A DNA stretch of 64,000 bases from Apium graveolens (taxonomy: Eukaryota > Streptophyta > Magnoliopsida > Apiales > Apiaceae). The translations under genes were made by a program, and so were the position numbers. The stretch spans positions 145,335 through 209,334 of the forward strand of contig NW_027418153.1 in NCBI RefSeq assembly GCF_009905375.1, read 5' to 3'. Positions 24,481 to 39,831 of this stretch are shown here, in pieces (positions within the stretch are counted from its first letter, which is position 1; each line of letters starts with the position of its first letter). Below the pieces are notes generated by a model, which worked only from the letters and a program-made list of their open reading frames with translations, did no database searches and had not been told where the DNA came from.

Positions 24481-26850
24481 TTTACCACCTATTAATGCCA
24501 GTTTCATACAAGTTAATTTTGTTCCACATTTTGGCTCTAATCAACCATGTAAGTCATTGTTCACCATATTAGAGTACCTTTATACCCTATAAGAGTCACT
24601 TGTAACATATATTGATACAATTAACATATTAACATCACGTAAATGCAATTAGATATCCTTTAACCACCTCTTGGTACCCCTTTCCTACAAGTCAATTTTT
24701 GGCCATATTTTGGCTCTAATCAATCATGTAAGTGACTTCTCACCATATTAGAGTCACTTTGCACCTTATAAGATTCACTTGCCATCATATATTGGTACAA
24801 TTAACATGTTAACATCACGTAAATTCAATTAGATATCCTTTAACCACCTCTTGGTACCCCTTTCCTACATGTCAATTTTTGGCCATATTTTGGCTCTAAT
24901 CAATCATGTAAGTGACTTCTCACCATATTAGAGTTACTTTGCACCTTATAAGATTCACTTGCCATCATATATTGGTACAATTAACATGTTAACATCACGT
25001 AAATTCAATTAGACATCCTTTAACCACCTCTTGGTACCCCTTTCCTACAAGTCAATTTTGGGTCACATTTTGGCTCTAATCAATCATGTAAGTGACTTCT
25101 CACCATATTGGAGTCACTTTACACCTTATAAGAGTTACTTGCCACCATATATTGGTACAATTAACATGTTAACATCATGTACATGCAATTAGAAATTCTT
25201 TCCCACCTCTTAGTGCCATATTCATACAAGTCAATTTTGGTCCACATTTTGGTTCTAATTAACCATGTTAGTCACTTTTCACCATATTAGAGTCACTTTG
25301 CACCCTATAAGAGTCACTTTCCACCATATATGCAACAATTGACATGTTAACATCATATACATCCAATTTGACATCCTTTTACCACCTATTAATGCCACTT
25401 TCATACAAGTTAATTTTGTTCCACATCTTGGCTCTAATTAACCATGTAAGTCACTGTTCACCATATTAGAGTACCTTTACACCCTATATGAGTCACTTGC
25501 CCCATATATTGATACAATTAACATGTTAAATCACGTAAATACAATTAGACATCCTTTAACCACCTCTTGGTACCCCTTTCCTACAAGTCAATTTTGGGCC
25601 AGATTTTGGCTCTAATCAATCAACTTTACACCTTATAAGAGTCACTTGCCATCATATATTGCTACAATTAATATGTTAACATCATGTACATGCAATTAAA
25701 AATCCTTTTACACCTCTTAGTGCCATATTCATACCAGTCAATTTTGGTCCACATTTTGGTTCTAATTAACCATGTTAGTCACTTCTCACCATATTAGAGT
25801 CACTTTGCACCCTATAAGAGTCACTTTCCACCATATATGCAACAATTGACATGTTAACATCATATACATCCAATTTGACATCCTTTTATCACCTATTAAT
25901 GCCACTTTCATACAAGTTAATTTTGTTCCACATTTTGCCTCTAATCAATCATGTAAGTAATTCACCATATTAGAGTACATTTACACCCTATAAGAGTCAC
26001 TTACCCCATATATTGATACAATTAACATATTAACATCACGTAAATGCAATTAGACATCCTTTAACCACCTCTTGGTACCCCTTTCCTACAAGTCAATTTT
26101 GGGCCACATTTTGGCTCTAATCAATCATGTAAGTGACTTCTCACCATATTAGAGTCACTTTGTTATAAGAGTCACTTGCCATCATATATTGGTACAATTA
26201 ACATAATAACATCATTTACATGCAATTAGAAATCCTTTTACTACCTCTTAGTGCCATATTCATACAAGTCAATTTTGGTCCACATTTTGGTTCTAATTAA
26301 CCATGTTAGTCACTTTTCACCATATTATAGTCACTTTGCACCCTATAAGAGTTACTTGCCACCAAATATCTATATAATTAACATGTTAACATCATGTACA
26401 TGCAATTAGACATCCTTTAACCACCTCTTGGTACCCATTTCGTACAAGTCAATTTTGGGCCACATTTTGGCTCTAATCAATTATGTAAGTGACTTCTCAC
26501 CATATTAGAGTCACTTTGCACCTTATAAGAGTCACTTGCCATCATATATTGGTACAATTAACATGTGAACATCATGTACATGCAATTAGAAATCCTTTTA
26601 CCACCTCTTAGTGCCATATTCATACAAGTCAATTTTGGTCCACATTTTGGTTCTAATTAACCATGTTAGTCACTTTTCACCATATTAGAGTCCCTTTTCA
26701 CCCTATAAGAGTCACTTGCCACCAAATATTGATATAATTAACATGTTAACATCATGTACATGCAATTAGACATCACCAAATATTGATATAATTAACATGT
26801 TAACATCACGTAAATGCAATTAGACATCCTTTAACCACCTCTTGGTACCC
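24448..26850 (-). repeat. Long-range duplicated block, first copy, part 1
   Basis: This stretch recurs at about 50731-53133 with a constant offset of 26283 bp. Shared private indels prove the match: AATCAATCAACTTTACACC (CAACTTT at 25621 and 51904), CTTTGTTATAAGAG (TGTTATAAG at 26161 and 52444), and the partial monomer GACATCACCAAATATTG (26771 and 53054). Copies differ by few bases, for example CACCTCTTAG against CACCGATTAG. No gene is seen. Confidence 0.88.
26721..26828 (-). repeat. 54 bp partial-monomer tandem duplication
   Basis: ACCAAATATTGATATAATTA starts at 26721 and again at 26775, giving a 54 bp step far shorter than a monomer. The same arrangement occurs near 53003 and 53057 in the long-range second copy, so the event came before the long-range duplication. 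Confidence 0.8.
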
Positions 26851-29800
26851 CATTCCTACAAGTCAATTTTGGGCCACATTTTCGCTCTAATCAATCATGT
26901 AAGTGACTTCTCACCATATTGGAGTCACTTTACACCTTATAAGAGTCACTTGCCATCATATATTGGTACAATTAACATGTTAACGTCATGTACATGCAAT
27001 TAGAAATCCTTTCCCACCTCTTAGTGCCATATTCATACAAGTCAAGTTTGGTCCACATTTTGGTTCTAATTAACCATGTTAGTCACTTTTCACCATATTA
27101 GAGTCACTTTGCACACTATAAGAGTCACTTTCCACCATATATGCAACTATTGACATGTTAACATCATATACATCCAATTTGATATCCTTTTACCACCTAT
27201 TAATGCCACTTTCATACAAGTTAATTTTGTTCCACATTTTGGCTCTAATCAACCATGTAAGTCACTGTTCACCATATTAGAGTACCTTTACACCCTATAA
27301 GAGTCACTTGCCCCATATATTGATACAATTAACATATTAACATCACGTAATGCAATTAGACATCCTTTAACCACCTCTGGGTACCCTTTTCCTACAAGTC
27401 AATTTTGGGCCACATTTTGGCTCTAATCAATCATGTAAGTGACTTCTCACCATATTAGAGTCACTTTGCACCTTATAAGAATCACTTGCCATCATATATT
27501 GGTACAATTTACATGTTAACATCATGTACATGCAATTAGAAATCCTTTTACCACCTCTTAGTCCCATTCATACAAGTCAATTTAGTTCCACATTTTGGTT
27601 CTAATTAACCATGTTAGTCACTTCTCACCATATTAGAGTCACTTTGCACCCTATATGAGTCACTTTCCACCATATATGCAACAATTGCCATGTTAACATC
27701 ATATACATCCAATTTGATATCCTTTTTACCACCTATTAATGCCACTTTCATACAAGTTAATTTTGTTGCACATTTTGGCTCTAATCAACCATGTAAGTCA
27801 CTGTTCACCATATTAGAGTACCTTTACACCCTATAAGAGTCACTTGCCCCATATATTGATACAATTAACATGTTAACATCACGTAAATGCAATTAGGCAT
27901 CGTTTAACCACCTCTTGGTACCCCTTTCCTACAAGTCAATTTTGGGCCACATTTTGGCTCTAATCAATCATGTAAGTGACTTCTCACCATATTAGATTCA
28001 CTTTGCACCTTATAAGAGTCACTTGCCATCATATATTGGTACAATTAACATGTTAACATCATGTACATGCAATTAGAAATCCTTTCCCACCTCTTAGTAC
28101 CATATTCATACAAGTCAAGTTTGGTCCACATTTTGGTTCTAATTAACCATGTTAGTCACTTTTCACCATATTAGAGTCACATTGCACACTATAAGAGTCA
28201 CTTTCCACCATATATGCAACAATTGACATGTTAACATCATATACATCCAATTTGATATCCTTTTAACCACCTATTAATGCCACTTTCATACAAGTTAATT
28301 TTGTTCCACATTTTGGCTCTAATCAACCATGTAAGTCACTGTTCACCATATTAGAGTACCTTTACACTCTATATAAGTCTCTTGCCCCATATATTGATAC
28401 AATTAACATGTTAACATCACGTAAATGCAATTAGACATCCTTTAACCACCTCTTGCTACCTCTTTCCTAAAAGTCAATTTTGGGCCACATTTGGCTCTAA
28501 TCAATCATGTAAGTGACTTCTCACCATATTAGAGTCACTTTGCACCTTATAAGAGTCACTTGCCATCATATATTGGTATAATTAACATGTTAACATCATG
28601 TACATGCAATTAGAAATCCTTTTACCACCTCTTAGTGCCATATTCATACAAGTCAATTTTGGTCCACATTTTGGTTCTAATTAACCATGTTAGTCACTTC
28701 TCACCATATTAGAGTCACTTTGCACCCTATAAGAGTCACTTTCCACCATATATGCAACAATTGACATGTTAACATCATATACATCCAATTTGACATCCTT
28801 TTACCACCTATTAATGCCACTTTCATACAAGTTAATTTTGTTTCACATTTTGGCTCTAATCAACCATGTAAGTCACTGTTCACCATATTAGAGTACCTTT
28901 ACACCCTATATGAGTCACTTGCCCCATATATTGATACAATTAACATGTTAACATCACGTAAATACAATTAGACATCCTTTAACCACCTCTTGGTACCCCA
29001 TTCCAACAAGTCAATTTTGGGCCACATTTTCGCTCTAATCAATCATGTAAGTGACTTCTCACCATATTGGAGTCACTTTACACCTTATAAGAGTCACTTG
29101 CCATCATATATTGGTACAATTAACATGTTAACGTCATGTACATGCAATTAGAAATCCTTTCCCACCTCTTAGTGCCATATTCATACAAGTCAAGTTTGGT
29201 CCACATTTTGGTTCTAATTAACCATGTTAGTCACTTTTCACCATATTAGAGTCACTTTGCACACTATAAGAGTCACTTTCCACCATATATGCAACAATTG
29301 ACATGTTAACATCATATACATCCAATTTGATATCCTTTTACCACCTATTAATGCCACTTTCATACAAGTTAATTTTGTTCCACATTTTGGCTCTAATCAA
29401 CCATGTAAGTCACTGTTCACCATATTAGAGTACCTTTACACCCTATAAGAGTCACTTGCCCCATATATTGATACAATTAACATATTAACATCACGTAATG
29501 CAATTAGACATCCTTTAACCACCTCTGGGTACCCTTTTCCTACAAGTCAATTTTGGGCCACATTTTGGCTCTAATCAATCATGTAAGTGACTTCTCACCA
29601 TATTAGAGTCACTTTGCACCTTATAAGAATCACTTGCCATCATATATTGGTACAATTTACATGTTAACATCATGTACATGCAATTAGAAATCCTTTTACC
29701 ACCTCTTAGTCCCATTCATACAAGTAAATTTAGTTCCACATTTTGGTTCTAATTAACCATGTTAGTCACTTCTCACCATATTAGAGTCACTTTGCACCCT

Positions 29801-30950
29801 ATAAGAGTCACTTTCCACCATATATGCAACAATTGACATGTTAACATCATATACATCCAATTTCATATCCTTTTACCACCTATTAATGCCACTTTCATAC
29901 AAGTTAATTTTGTTGCACATTTTGGCTCTAATCAACCATGTAAGTCACTGTTCACCATATTAGAGTACCTTTACACCCTATAAGAGTCACTTGCCCCATA
30001 TATTGATACAATTAACATGTTAACATCACGTAAATGCAATTAGGCATCGTTTAACCACCTCTTGGTACCCCTTTCCTACAAGTCAATTTGGGCCACATTT
30101 TGGCTCTAATCAATCATGTAAGTGACTTCTCACCATATTAGATTCACTTTGCACCTTATAAGAGTCACTTGCCATCATATATTGGTACAATTAACAAGTT
30201 AACATCATGTACATGCAATTAGAAATCCTTTCCCACCTCTTAGTACCATATTCATACAAGTCAAGTTTGGTCCACATTTTGGTTCTAATTAACCATGTTA
30301 GTCACTTTTCACCATATTAGAGTCACATTGCACACTATAAGAGTCACTTTCCACCATATATGCAACAATTGACATGTTAACATCATATACATCCAATTTG
30401 ATATCCTTTTACCACCTATTAATGCCACTTTCATACAAGTTAATTTTGTTCCACATTTTGGCTCTAATCAACCATGTAAGTCACTGTTCACCATATTAGA
30501 GTACCTTTACACCCTATATAAGTCTCTTGCCCCATATATTGATACAATTAACATGTTAACATCACGTAAATGCAATTAGACATCCTTTAACCACCTCTTC
30601 CTACCTCTTTCCTAAAAGTCAATTTTGGGCCACATTTTGGCTCTAATCAATCATGTAAGTGACTTCTCACCATATTAGAGTCACTTTGCACCTTATAAGA
30701 GTCACTTGCCATCATATATTGGTATAATTAACATGTTAACATCATGTACATGCAATTAGAAATCCTTTTACCACCTCTTAGTGCCATATTCATACAAGTC
30801 AATTTTGGTCCACATTTTGGTTCTAATTAACCATGTTAGTCACTTCTCACCATATTAGAGTCACTTTGCACCCTATAAGAGTCACTTTCCACAATATATG
30901 CAACAATTGACATGTTAACATCATATACATCCAATTTGATATCCTTTTAC
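26851..30950 (-). repeat. Long-range duplicated block, first copy, part 2
   Basis: This recurs at about 54753-58853 with an offset of 27902-27903 bp: CATTCCTACA at 26851 and 54753, CTACCTCTTT at 30601 and 58504, ACAATATATG at 30891 and 58794. The offset is 1619 bp larger than in part 1, so nine monomers were gained in the second copy or lost from the first. No gene is seen. Confidence 0.88.
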
Positions 30951-33793
30951 CACCTATTAATGCCAGTTTCATACAAGTTAATTTTGTTCCACATTTTGGC
31001 TCTAATCAACCATGTAAGTCACTGTTCACCATATTAGAGTACCTTTACACCCTATAAGAGTCACTTGCCCCATATATTGATACAATTAACATGTTAACAT
31101 CACGTAAATGCAATTAGACATCCTTTAACCACCTCTTGCTACCTCTTTCCTAAAAGTCAATTTTGGGCCACATTTTGGCTCTAATCAATCATGTAAGTGA
31201 CTTCTCACCATATTAGAGTCACTTTGCACCTTATAAGAGTCACTTGCCATCATATATTGGTATAATTAACATGTTAACATCATGTACATGCAATTAGAAA
31301 TCCTTTTACCACCTCTTAGTGCCATATTCATACAAGTCAATTTTGGTCCACATTTTGGTTCTAATTAACCATGTTAGTCACTTCTCACCATATTAGAGTC
31401 ACTTTGCACCCTATAAGAGTCACTTTCCACCATATATGCAACAATTGACATGTTAACATCATATACATCCAATTTGACATCCTTTTACCACCTATTAATG
31501 CCACTTTCATACAAGTTAATTTTGTTTCACATTTTGGCTCTAATCAACCATGTAAGTCACTGTTCACCATATTAGAGTACCTTTACACCCTATATGAGTC
31601 ACTTGCTCCATATATTGATACAATTAACATGTTAACATCACGTAAATACAATTAGACATCCTTTAACCACCTCTTGGTACCCCATTCCAACAAGTCAATT
31701 TTGGGCCACATTTTCGCTCTAATCAATCATGTAAGTGACTTCTCACCATATTGGAGTCACTTTACACCTTATAAGAGTCACTTGCCATCATATATTGGTA
31801 CAATTAACATGTTAACGTCATGTACATGCAATTAGAAATCCTTTCCCACCTCTTAGTGCCATATTCATACAAGTCAAGTTTGGTCCACATTTTGGTTCTA
31901 ATTAACCATGTTAGTCACTTTTCACCATATTAGAGTCACTTTGCACACTATAAGAGTCACTTTCCACCATATATGCAACAATTGACATGTTAACATCATA
32001 TACATCCAATTTGATATCCTTTTACCACCTATTAATGCCACTTTCATACAAGTTAATTTTGTTCCACATTTTGGCTCTAATCAACCATGTAAGTCACTGT
32101 TCACCATATTAGAGTACCTTTACACCCTATAAGAGTCACTTGCCCCATATATTGATACAATTAACATATTAACATCACGTAATGCAATTAGACATCCTTT
32201 AACCACCTCTGGGTACCCTTTTCCTACAAGTCAATTTTGGGCCACATTTTGGCTCTAATCAATCATGTAAGTGACTTCTCACCATATTAGAGTCACTTTG
32301 CACCTTATAAGAATCACTTGCCATCATATATTGGTACAATTTACATGTTAACATCATGTACATGCAATTAGAAATCCTTTTACCACCTCTTAGTCCCATT
32401 CATACAAGTAAATTTAGTTCCACATTTTGGTTCTAATTAACCATGTTAGTCACTTCTCACCATATTAGAGTCACTTTGCACCCTATAAGAGTCACTTTCC
32501 ACCATATATGCAACAATTGACATGTTAACATCATATACATCCAATTTCATATCCTTTTACCACCTATTAATGCCACTTTCATACAAGTTAATTTTGTTGC
32601 ACATTTTGGCTCTAATCAACCATGTAAGTCACTGTTCACCATATTAGAGTACCTTTACACCCTATAAGAGTCACTTGCCCCATATATTGATACAATTAAC
32701 ATGTTAACATCACGTAAATGCAATTAGGCATCGTTTAACCACCTCTTGGTACCCCTTTCCTACAAGTCAATTTTGGGCCACATTTTGGCTCTAATCAATC
32801 ATGTAAGTGACTTCTCACCATATTAGATTCACTTTGCACCTTATAAGAGTCACTTGCCATCATATATTGGTACAATTAACAAGTTAACATCATGTACATG
32901 CAATTAGAAATCCTTTCCCACCTCTTAGTACCATATTCATACAAGTCAAGTTTGGTCCACATTTTGGTTCTAATTAACCATGTTAGTCACTTTTCACCAT
33001 ATTAGAGTCACATTGCACACTATAAGAGTCACTTTCCACCATATATGCAACAATTGACATGTTAACATCATATACATCCAATTTGATATCCTTTTACCAC
33101 CTATTAATGCCACTTTCATACAAGTTAATTTTGTTCCACATTTTGGCTCTAATCAACCATGTAAGTCACTGTTCACCATATTAGAGTACCTTTACACCCT
33201 ATATAAGTCTCTTGCCCCATATATTGATACAATTAACATGTTAACATCACGTAAATGCAATTAGACATCCTTTAACCACCTCTTCCTACCTCTTTCCTAA
33301 AAGTCAATTTTGGGCCACATTTTGGCTCTAATCAATCATGTAAGTGACTTCTCACCATATTAGAGTCACTTTGCACCTTATAAGAGTCACTTGCCATCAT
33401 ATATTGGTATAATTAACATGTTAACATCATGTACATGCAATTAGAAATCCTTTTACCACCTCTTAGTGCCATATTCATACAAGTCAATTTTGGTCCACAT
33501 TTTGGTTCTAATTAACCATGTTAGTCACTTCTCACCATATTAGAGTCACTTTGCACCCTATAAGAGTCACTTTCCACAATATATGCAACAATTGACATGT
33601 TAACATCATATACATCCAATTTGATATCCTTTTACCACCTATTAATGCCAGTTTCATACAAGTTAATTTTGTTCCACATTTTGGCTCTAATCAACCATGT
33701 AAGTCACTGTTCACCATATTAGAGTACCTTTACACCCTATAAGAGTCACTTGCCCCATATATTGATACAATTAACATGTTAACATCACGTAAA
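28390..33793 (-). repeat. 15-mer higher-order repeat, two copies of 2685 bp
   Basis: TTCCAACAAG at 29001 and 31686, and CCACAATATATG (ACAATATATG at 30891 and 33576), recur 2685 bp apart. Copies run about 28390-31090 and 31090-33790. They are nearly identical, with differences such as CTTGCCCCATAT against CTTGCTCCATAT. The first copy lies mostly in the long-range block and the second leads into the 8.3 kb block. No gene is seen. Confidence 0.85.
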
Positions 33794-34926
33794 TACAATT
33801 AGACATCCTTTAACCACCTCTTGGTACCCCTTTCCTACAAGTCAATTTTGGGCCACATTTTGGCTCTAATCAATCATGTAAGTGACTTCGCACCATATTA
33901 GAGTCACTTTGCACCTTATAAGAGTCACTTGCCATCATATATTGGTACAATTAACATGTTAACATCATGTACATGCAATTAAAAATCCTTTTACCACCTC
34001 TTAGTGCCATATTCATACAAGTCAATTTTGGTCCACATCTTGGTTCTAATTAACCATGTTAGTTACTTCTCACCATATTAGAGTCACTTTGCACCCTATA
34101 AGAGTCACTTTACACCATATATGCAATAATTGACATGTTAACATCATATACATCCAATTTGACATCCTTTTACCACCTATTAATGCCAGTTTCATACAAG
34201 TTAATTTTGTTCCACATTTTGGCTTTAATCAACCATGTAAGTCATTGTTCACCATATTAGAGTACCTTTATACCCTATAAGAGTCACTTGCAACATATAT
34301 TGATACAATTAACATATTAACATCACGTAAATGCAATTAGACATCCTTTAACCACCTCTTGGTACCCCTTTCCTACAAGTCAATTTTTGGCCATATTTTG
34401 GCTCTAATCAATCATGTAAGTGACTTCTCACCATATTAGAGTCACTTTGCACCTTATAAGATTCACTTGCCATCATATATTGGTACAATTAACATGTTAA
34501 CATCACGTAAATTCAATTAGACATCCTTTAACCACCTCTTGGTACGCCTTTCCTACAAGTCAATTTTGGGCCACATTTTGGCTCTAATCAATTATGTAAG
34601 TGACTTCTCACCATATTAGAGTCACTTTGCACCTTATAAGAGTCACTTGCCATCATATATAGGTACAATTAACATGTTAACATCATGTACATGCAATTAG
34701 AAATCCTTTTACCACCTCTTAGTCCCATATTCATACAAGTCAATTTTGGTCCACATTTTGGTTCTAATTAACCATGTTAGTCACTTCTCACCATATTAGA
34801 GTCACTTTGCACCCTATAAAGAGTCACTTTCCACCATATATGCAACAATTGACATGTTAACATCATATACATCCAATTTGACATCCTTTTACCACCTATT
34901 AATGCCACTTTCATACAAGTTAATTT

Positions 34927-37900
34927 TATTCCATATTTTGGCTCTAATCAACCATGTAAGTCACTGTTCACCATATTAGAGTACCTTTACACCCTATAAG
35001 AGTCACTTGCCCCATATATTGATACAATTAACATGTTAACATCACGTAAATGCAATTAGACATCCTTTAACCACCTCTTGGTACCCCTTTCCTACAAGTC
35101 AATTTTGGGCCACATTTTGGCTCTAATCAATCATGTAAGTGACTTCTCACCATATTGGAGTCACTTTACACCTTATAAGAGTCACTTGCCACCATATATT
35201 GGTACAATTAACATGTTAACATCATGTACATGCAATTAGAAATCCTTTCCCACCTCTTAGTGCCATATTCATACAAGTCAATTTTGGTCCACATTTTGGT
35301 TCTAATTAACCATGTTAGTCACTTTTCACCATATTAGAGTAACTTTGCACCCTATAAGAGTCACTTTCCACCATATATGCAACAATTGACATGTTAACAT
35401 CATATACATCCAATTTGAAATCCTTTTACCACCTATTAATGCCAGTTTCATACAAGTTAATTTTGTTCCACATTTTGGCTCTAATCAACCATGTAAGTCA
35501 CTGTTCACCATATTAGAGTACCTTTACACCCTATAAGAGTCACTTGCCCCATATATTGATACAATTAACATGTTAACATCACGTAAATACAATTAGACAT
35601 CCTTTAACCACCTCTTGGTACCCCTTTCCTACAAGTCAATTTTGGGCCACATTTTGGCTCTAATCAATCATGTAAGTGACTTCTCACCATATTAGAGTCA
35701 CTTTGCACCTTATAAGAGTCACTTGCCATCATATATTGGTACAATTAACATGTTAACATCATGTACATGCAATTAAAAATCCTTTTACCTCCTCTTAGTG
35801 CCATATTATACAAGTCAATTTTGGTCCACATTTTGGTTCTAATTAACCATGTAGTTACTTCTCACCATATTAGAGTCACTTTGCACCCTATAAGAGTCAC
35901 TTTACACCATATATGCAATAATTGACATGTTAACATCATATACATCCAATTTGACATCCTTTTACCACCTATTAATGCCAGTTTCATACAAGTTAATTTT
36001 GTTCCACATTTTGGCTCTAATAAGTCATTGTTCACCATATTAGAGTACCTTTATACCCTATAAGAGTCACTTGCAACATATATTGATACAACTAACATAT
36101 TAACATCACGTAAATGCAATTAGACATCCTTTAACCACCTCTTGGTACCCCTTTCCTACAAGTCAATTTTTGGCAATATTTTGGCTCTAATCAATCATGT
36201 AAGTGACTTCTCACCATATTAGAGTCACTTTGCACCTTATAAGATTCACTTGCCAACATATATTGGTACAATTAACATGTTAACATCACGTAAATTCAAT
36301 TAGACATCCTTTAACCACCTCTTGGTACCCCTTTCCTACAAGTCAATTTTGGGCCACATTTTGGCTCTAATCAATTATGTAAGTGACTTCTCACCATATT
36401 AGAGTCACTTTGCACCTTATAAGAGTCACTTGCCATCATATATAGGTACAATTAACATGTTAACATCATGTACATGCAATTAGAAATCCTTTTACCACCT
36501 CTTAGTCCCATATTCATACAAGTCAATTTTGGTCCACATTTTGGTTCTAATTAACCATGTTAGTCACTTCTCATCATATTAGAGTCACTTTGCACCCTAT
36601 AAGAGTCACTTTCCACCATATATGCAACAATTGACATGTTAACATCATATACATCCAATTTGACATCCTTTTACCACCTATTAATGCCACTTTCATACAA
36701 GTTAATTTTATTCCATATTTTGGCTCTAATCAACCATGTAAGTCACTGTTCACCATATTAGAGTACCTTTACACCCTATAAGAGTCACTTGCCCCATATA
36801 TTGATACAATTAACATGTTAACATCACGTAAATGTAATTAGACATCCTTTAACCACCTCTTGGTACCCCTTTCCTACAAGTCAATTTTGGGCCACATTTT
36901 GGCTCTAATCAATCATGTAAGTGACTTCTCACCATATTGGAGTCACTTTACACCTTATAAGAGTCACTTGCCACCATATATTGGTACAATTAACATGTTA
37001 ACATCATGTACATGCAATTAGAAATCCTTTCCCACCTCTTAGTGCCATATTCATACAAGTCAATTTTGGTCCACATTTTGGTTCTAATTAACCATGTTAG
37101 TCACTTTTCACCATATTAGAGTAACTTTGCACCCTATAAGAGTCACTTTCCACCATATATGCAACAATTGACATGTTAACATCATATACATCCAATTTGA
37201 AATCCTTTTACCACCTATTAATGCCAGTTTCATACAAGTTAATTTTGTTCCACATTTTGGCTCTAATCAACCATGTAAGTCACTGTTCACCATATTAGAG
37301 TACCTTTACACCCTATAAGAGTCACTTGCCCCATATATTGATACAATTAACATGTTAACATCACGTAAATACAATTAGACATCCTTTAACCACCTCTTGG
37401 TACCCCTTTCCTACAAGTCAATTTTGGGCCACATTTGGCTCTAATCAATCATGTAAGTGACTTCTCACCATATTAGAGTCACTTTGCACCTTATAAGAGT
37501 CACTTGCCATCATATATTGGTACAATTAACATGTTAACATCATGTACATGCAATTAAAAATCCTTTTACCTCCTCTTAGTGCCATATTCATACAAGTCAA
37601 TTTTGGTCCACATTTTGGTTCTAATTAACCATGTTAGTTACTTCTCACCATATTAGAGTCACTTTGCACCCTATAAGAGTCACTTTACACCATATATGCA
37701 ATAATTGACATTTAACATCATATACATCCAATTTGACATCCTTCTACCACCTATTAATGCCAGTTTCATACAAGTTAATTTTGTTCCACATTTTGGCTCT
37801 AATAAGTCATTGTTCACCATATTAGAGTACCTTTATACCCTATAAGAGTCACTTGCAACATATATTGATACAATTAACATATTAACATCACGTAAATGCA

Positions 37901-39831
37901 ATTAGACATCCTTTAACCACCTCTTGGTACCCCTTTCCTACAAGTCAATTTTTGGCCATATTTTGGCTCTAATCAATCATGTAAGTGACTTCTCACCATA
38001 TTAGAGTCACTTTGCACCTTATAAGATTCACTTGCCAACATATATTGGTACAATTAACATGTTAACATCACGTAAATTCAATTAGACATCCTTTAACCAC
38101 CTCTTGGTACCCCTTTCCTACAAGTCAATTTTGGGCCACATTTTGGCTCTAATCAATTATGTAAGTGACTTCTCACCATATTAGAGTCACTTTGCACCTT
38201 ATAAGAGTCACTTGCCATCATATATAGGTACAATTAACATGTTAACATCATGTACATGCAATTAGAAATCCTTTTACCACCTCTTAGTCCCATATTCATA
38301 CAAGTCAATTTTGGTCCACATTTTGGTTCTAATTAACCATGTTAGTCACTTCTCACCATATTAGAGTCACTTTGCACCCTATAAGAGTCACTTTCCACCA
38401 TATATGCAACAATTGACATGTTAACATCATATACATCCAATTTGACATCCTTTTACCACCTATTAATGCCACTTTCATACAAGTTAATTTTATTCCATAT
38501 TTTGGCTCTAATCAACCATGTAAGTCACTGTTCACCATATTAGAGTACCTTTACACCCTATAAGAGTCACTTGCCCCATATATTGATACAATTAACATGT
38601 TAACATCACGTAAATGCAATTAGACATCCTTTAACCACCTCTTGGTACCCCTTTCCTACAAGTCAATTTTGGGCCACATTTTGGCTCTAATCAATCATGT
38701 AAGTGACTTCTCACCATATTGGAGTCACTTTACACCTTATAAGAGTCACTTGCCACCATATATTGGTACAATTAACATGTTAACATCATGTACATGCAAT
38801 TAGAAATCCTTTCCCACCTCTTAGTGCCATATTCATACAAGTCAATTTTGGTCCACATTTTGGTTCTAATTAACCATGTTAGTCACTTTTCACCATATTA
38901 GAGTAACTTTGCACCCTATAAGAGTCACTTTCCACCATATATGCAACAATTGACATGTTAACATCATATACATCCAATTTGAAATCCTTTTACCACCTAT
39001 TAATGCCAGTTTCATACAAGTTAATTATGTTCCACATTTTGGCTCTAATCAACCATGTAAGTCACTGTTCACCATATTAGAGTACCTTTACACCCTATAA
39101 GAGTCACTTGCCCCATATATTGATACAATTAACATGTTAACATCACGTAAATACAATTAGACATCCTTTAACCACCTCTTGGTACCCCTTTCCTACAAGT
39201 CAATTTTGGGCCACATTTTGGCTCTAATCAATCATGTAAGTGACTTCTCACCATATTAGAGTCACTTTGCACCTTATAAGATTCACTTGCCAACATATAT
39301 TGGTACAATTAACATGTTAACATCACGTAAATTCAATTAGACATCCTTTAACCACCTCTTGGTACCCCTTTCCTACAAGTCAATTTTGGGCCACATTTTG
39401 GCTCTAATCAATTATGTAAGTGACTTCTCACCATATTAGAGTCACTTTGCACCTTATAAGAGTCACTTGCCATCATATATAGGTACAATTATGTAAGTGA
39501 CTTCTCACCATATTAGAGTCACTTTGCACCTTATAAGAGTCACTTGCCATCATATATAGGTACAATTAACATGTTAACATCATGTACATGCAATTAGAAA
39601 TCCTTTTACCACCTCTTAGTCCCATATTCATACAAGTCAATTTTGGTCCACATTTTGGTTCTAATTAACCACTGTTAGTCACTTCTCACCATATTAGAGT
39701 CACTTTGCACCCTATAAGAGTCACTTTCCACCATATATGCAACAATTGACATGTTAACATCATATACATCCAATTTGACATCCTTTTACCACCTATTAAT
39801 GCCACTTTCATACAAGTTAATTTTATTCCAT
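34927..39831 (-). repeat. 10-mer sub-unit, ~1782 bp period
   Basis: The private type B variant TATTCCATATTTTGG starts at 34927, 36709, 38491 and 39824, giving steps of 1782, 1782 and 1333 bp. The pattern recurs in the second 8.3 kb copy at 45008, 46791 and 48124. So a ~1.78 kb HOR was amplified first and then carried in the larger duplication. The 1333 bp step is not a whole number of monomers and coincides with the 77 bp duplication. Confidence 0.83.
39411..39564 (-). repeat. 77 bp short tandem duplication
   Basis: ATTATGTAAG starts at 39411 and again at 39488. The 77 bp between is repeated perfectly as far as I can read, including the private ATATATAGGTACAATT end. It creates an out-of-register monomer. 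The same structure sits at 47711 and 47788, exactly 8300 bp on. Confidence 0.85.
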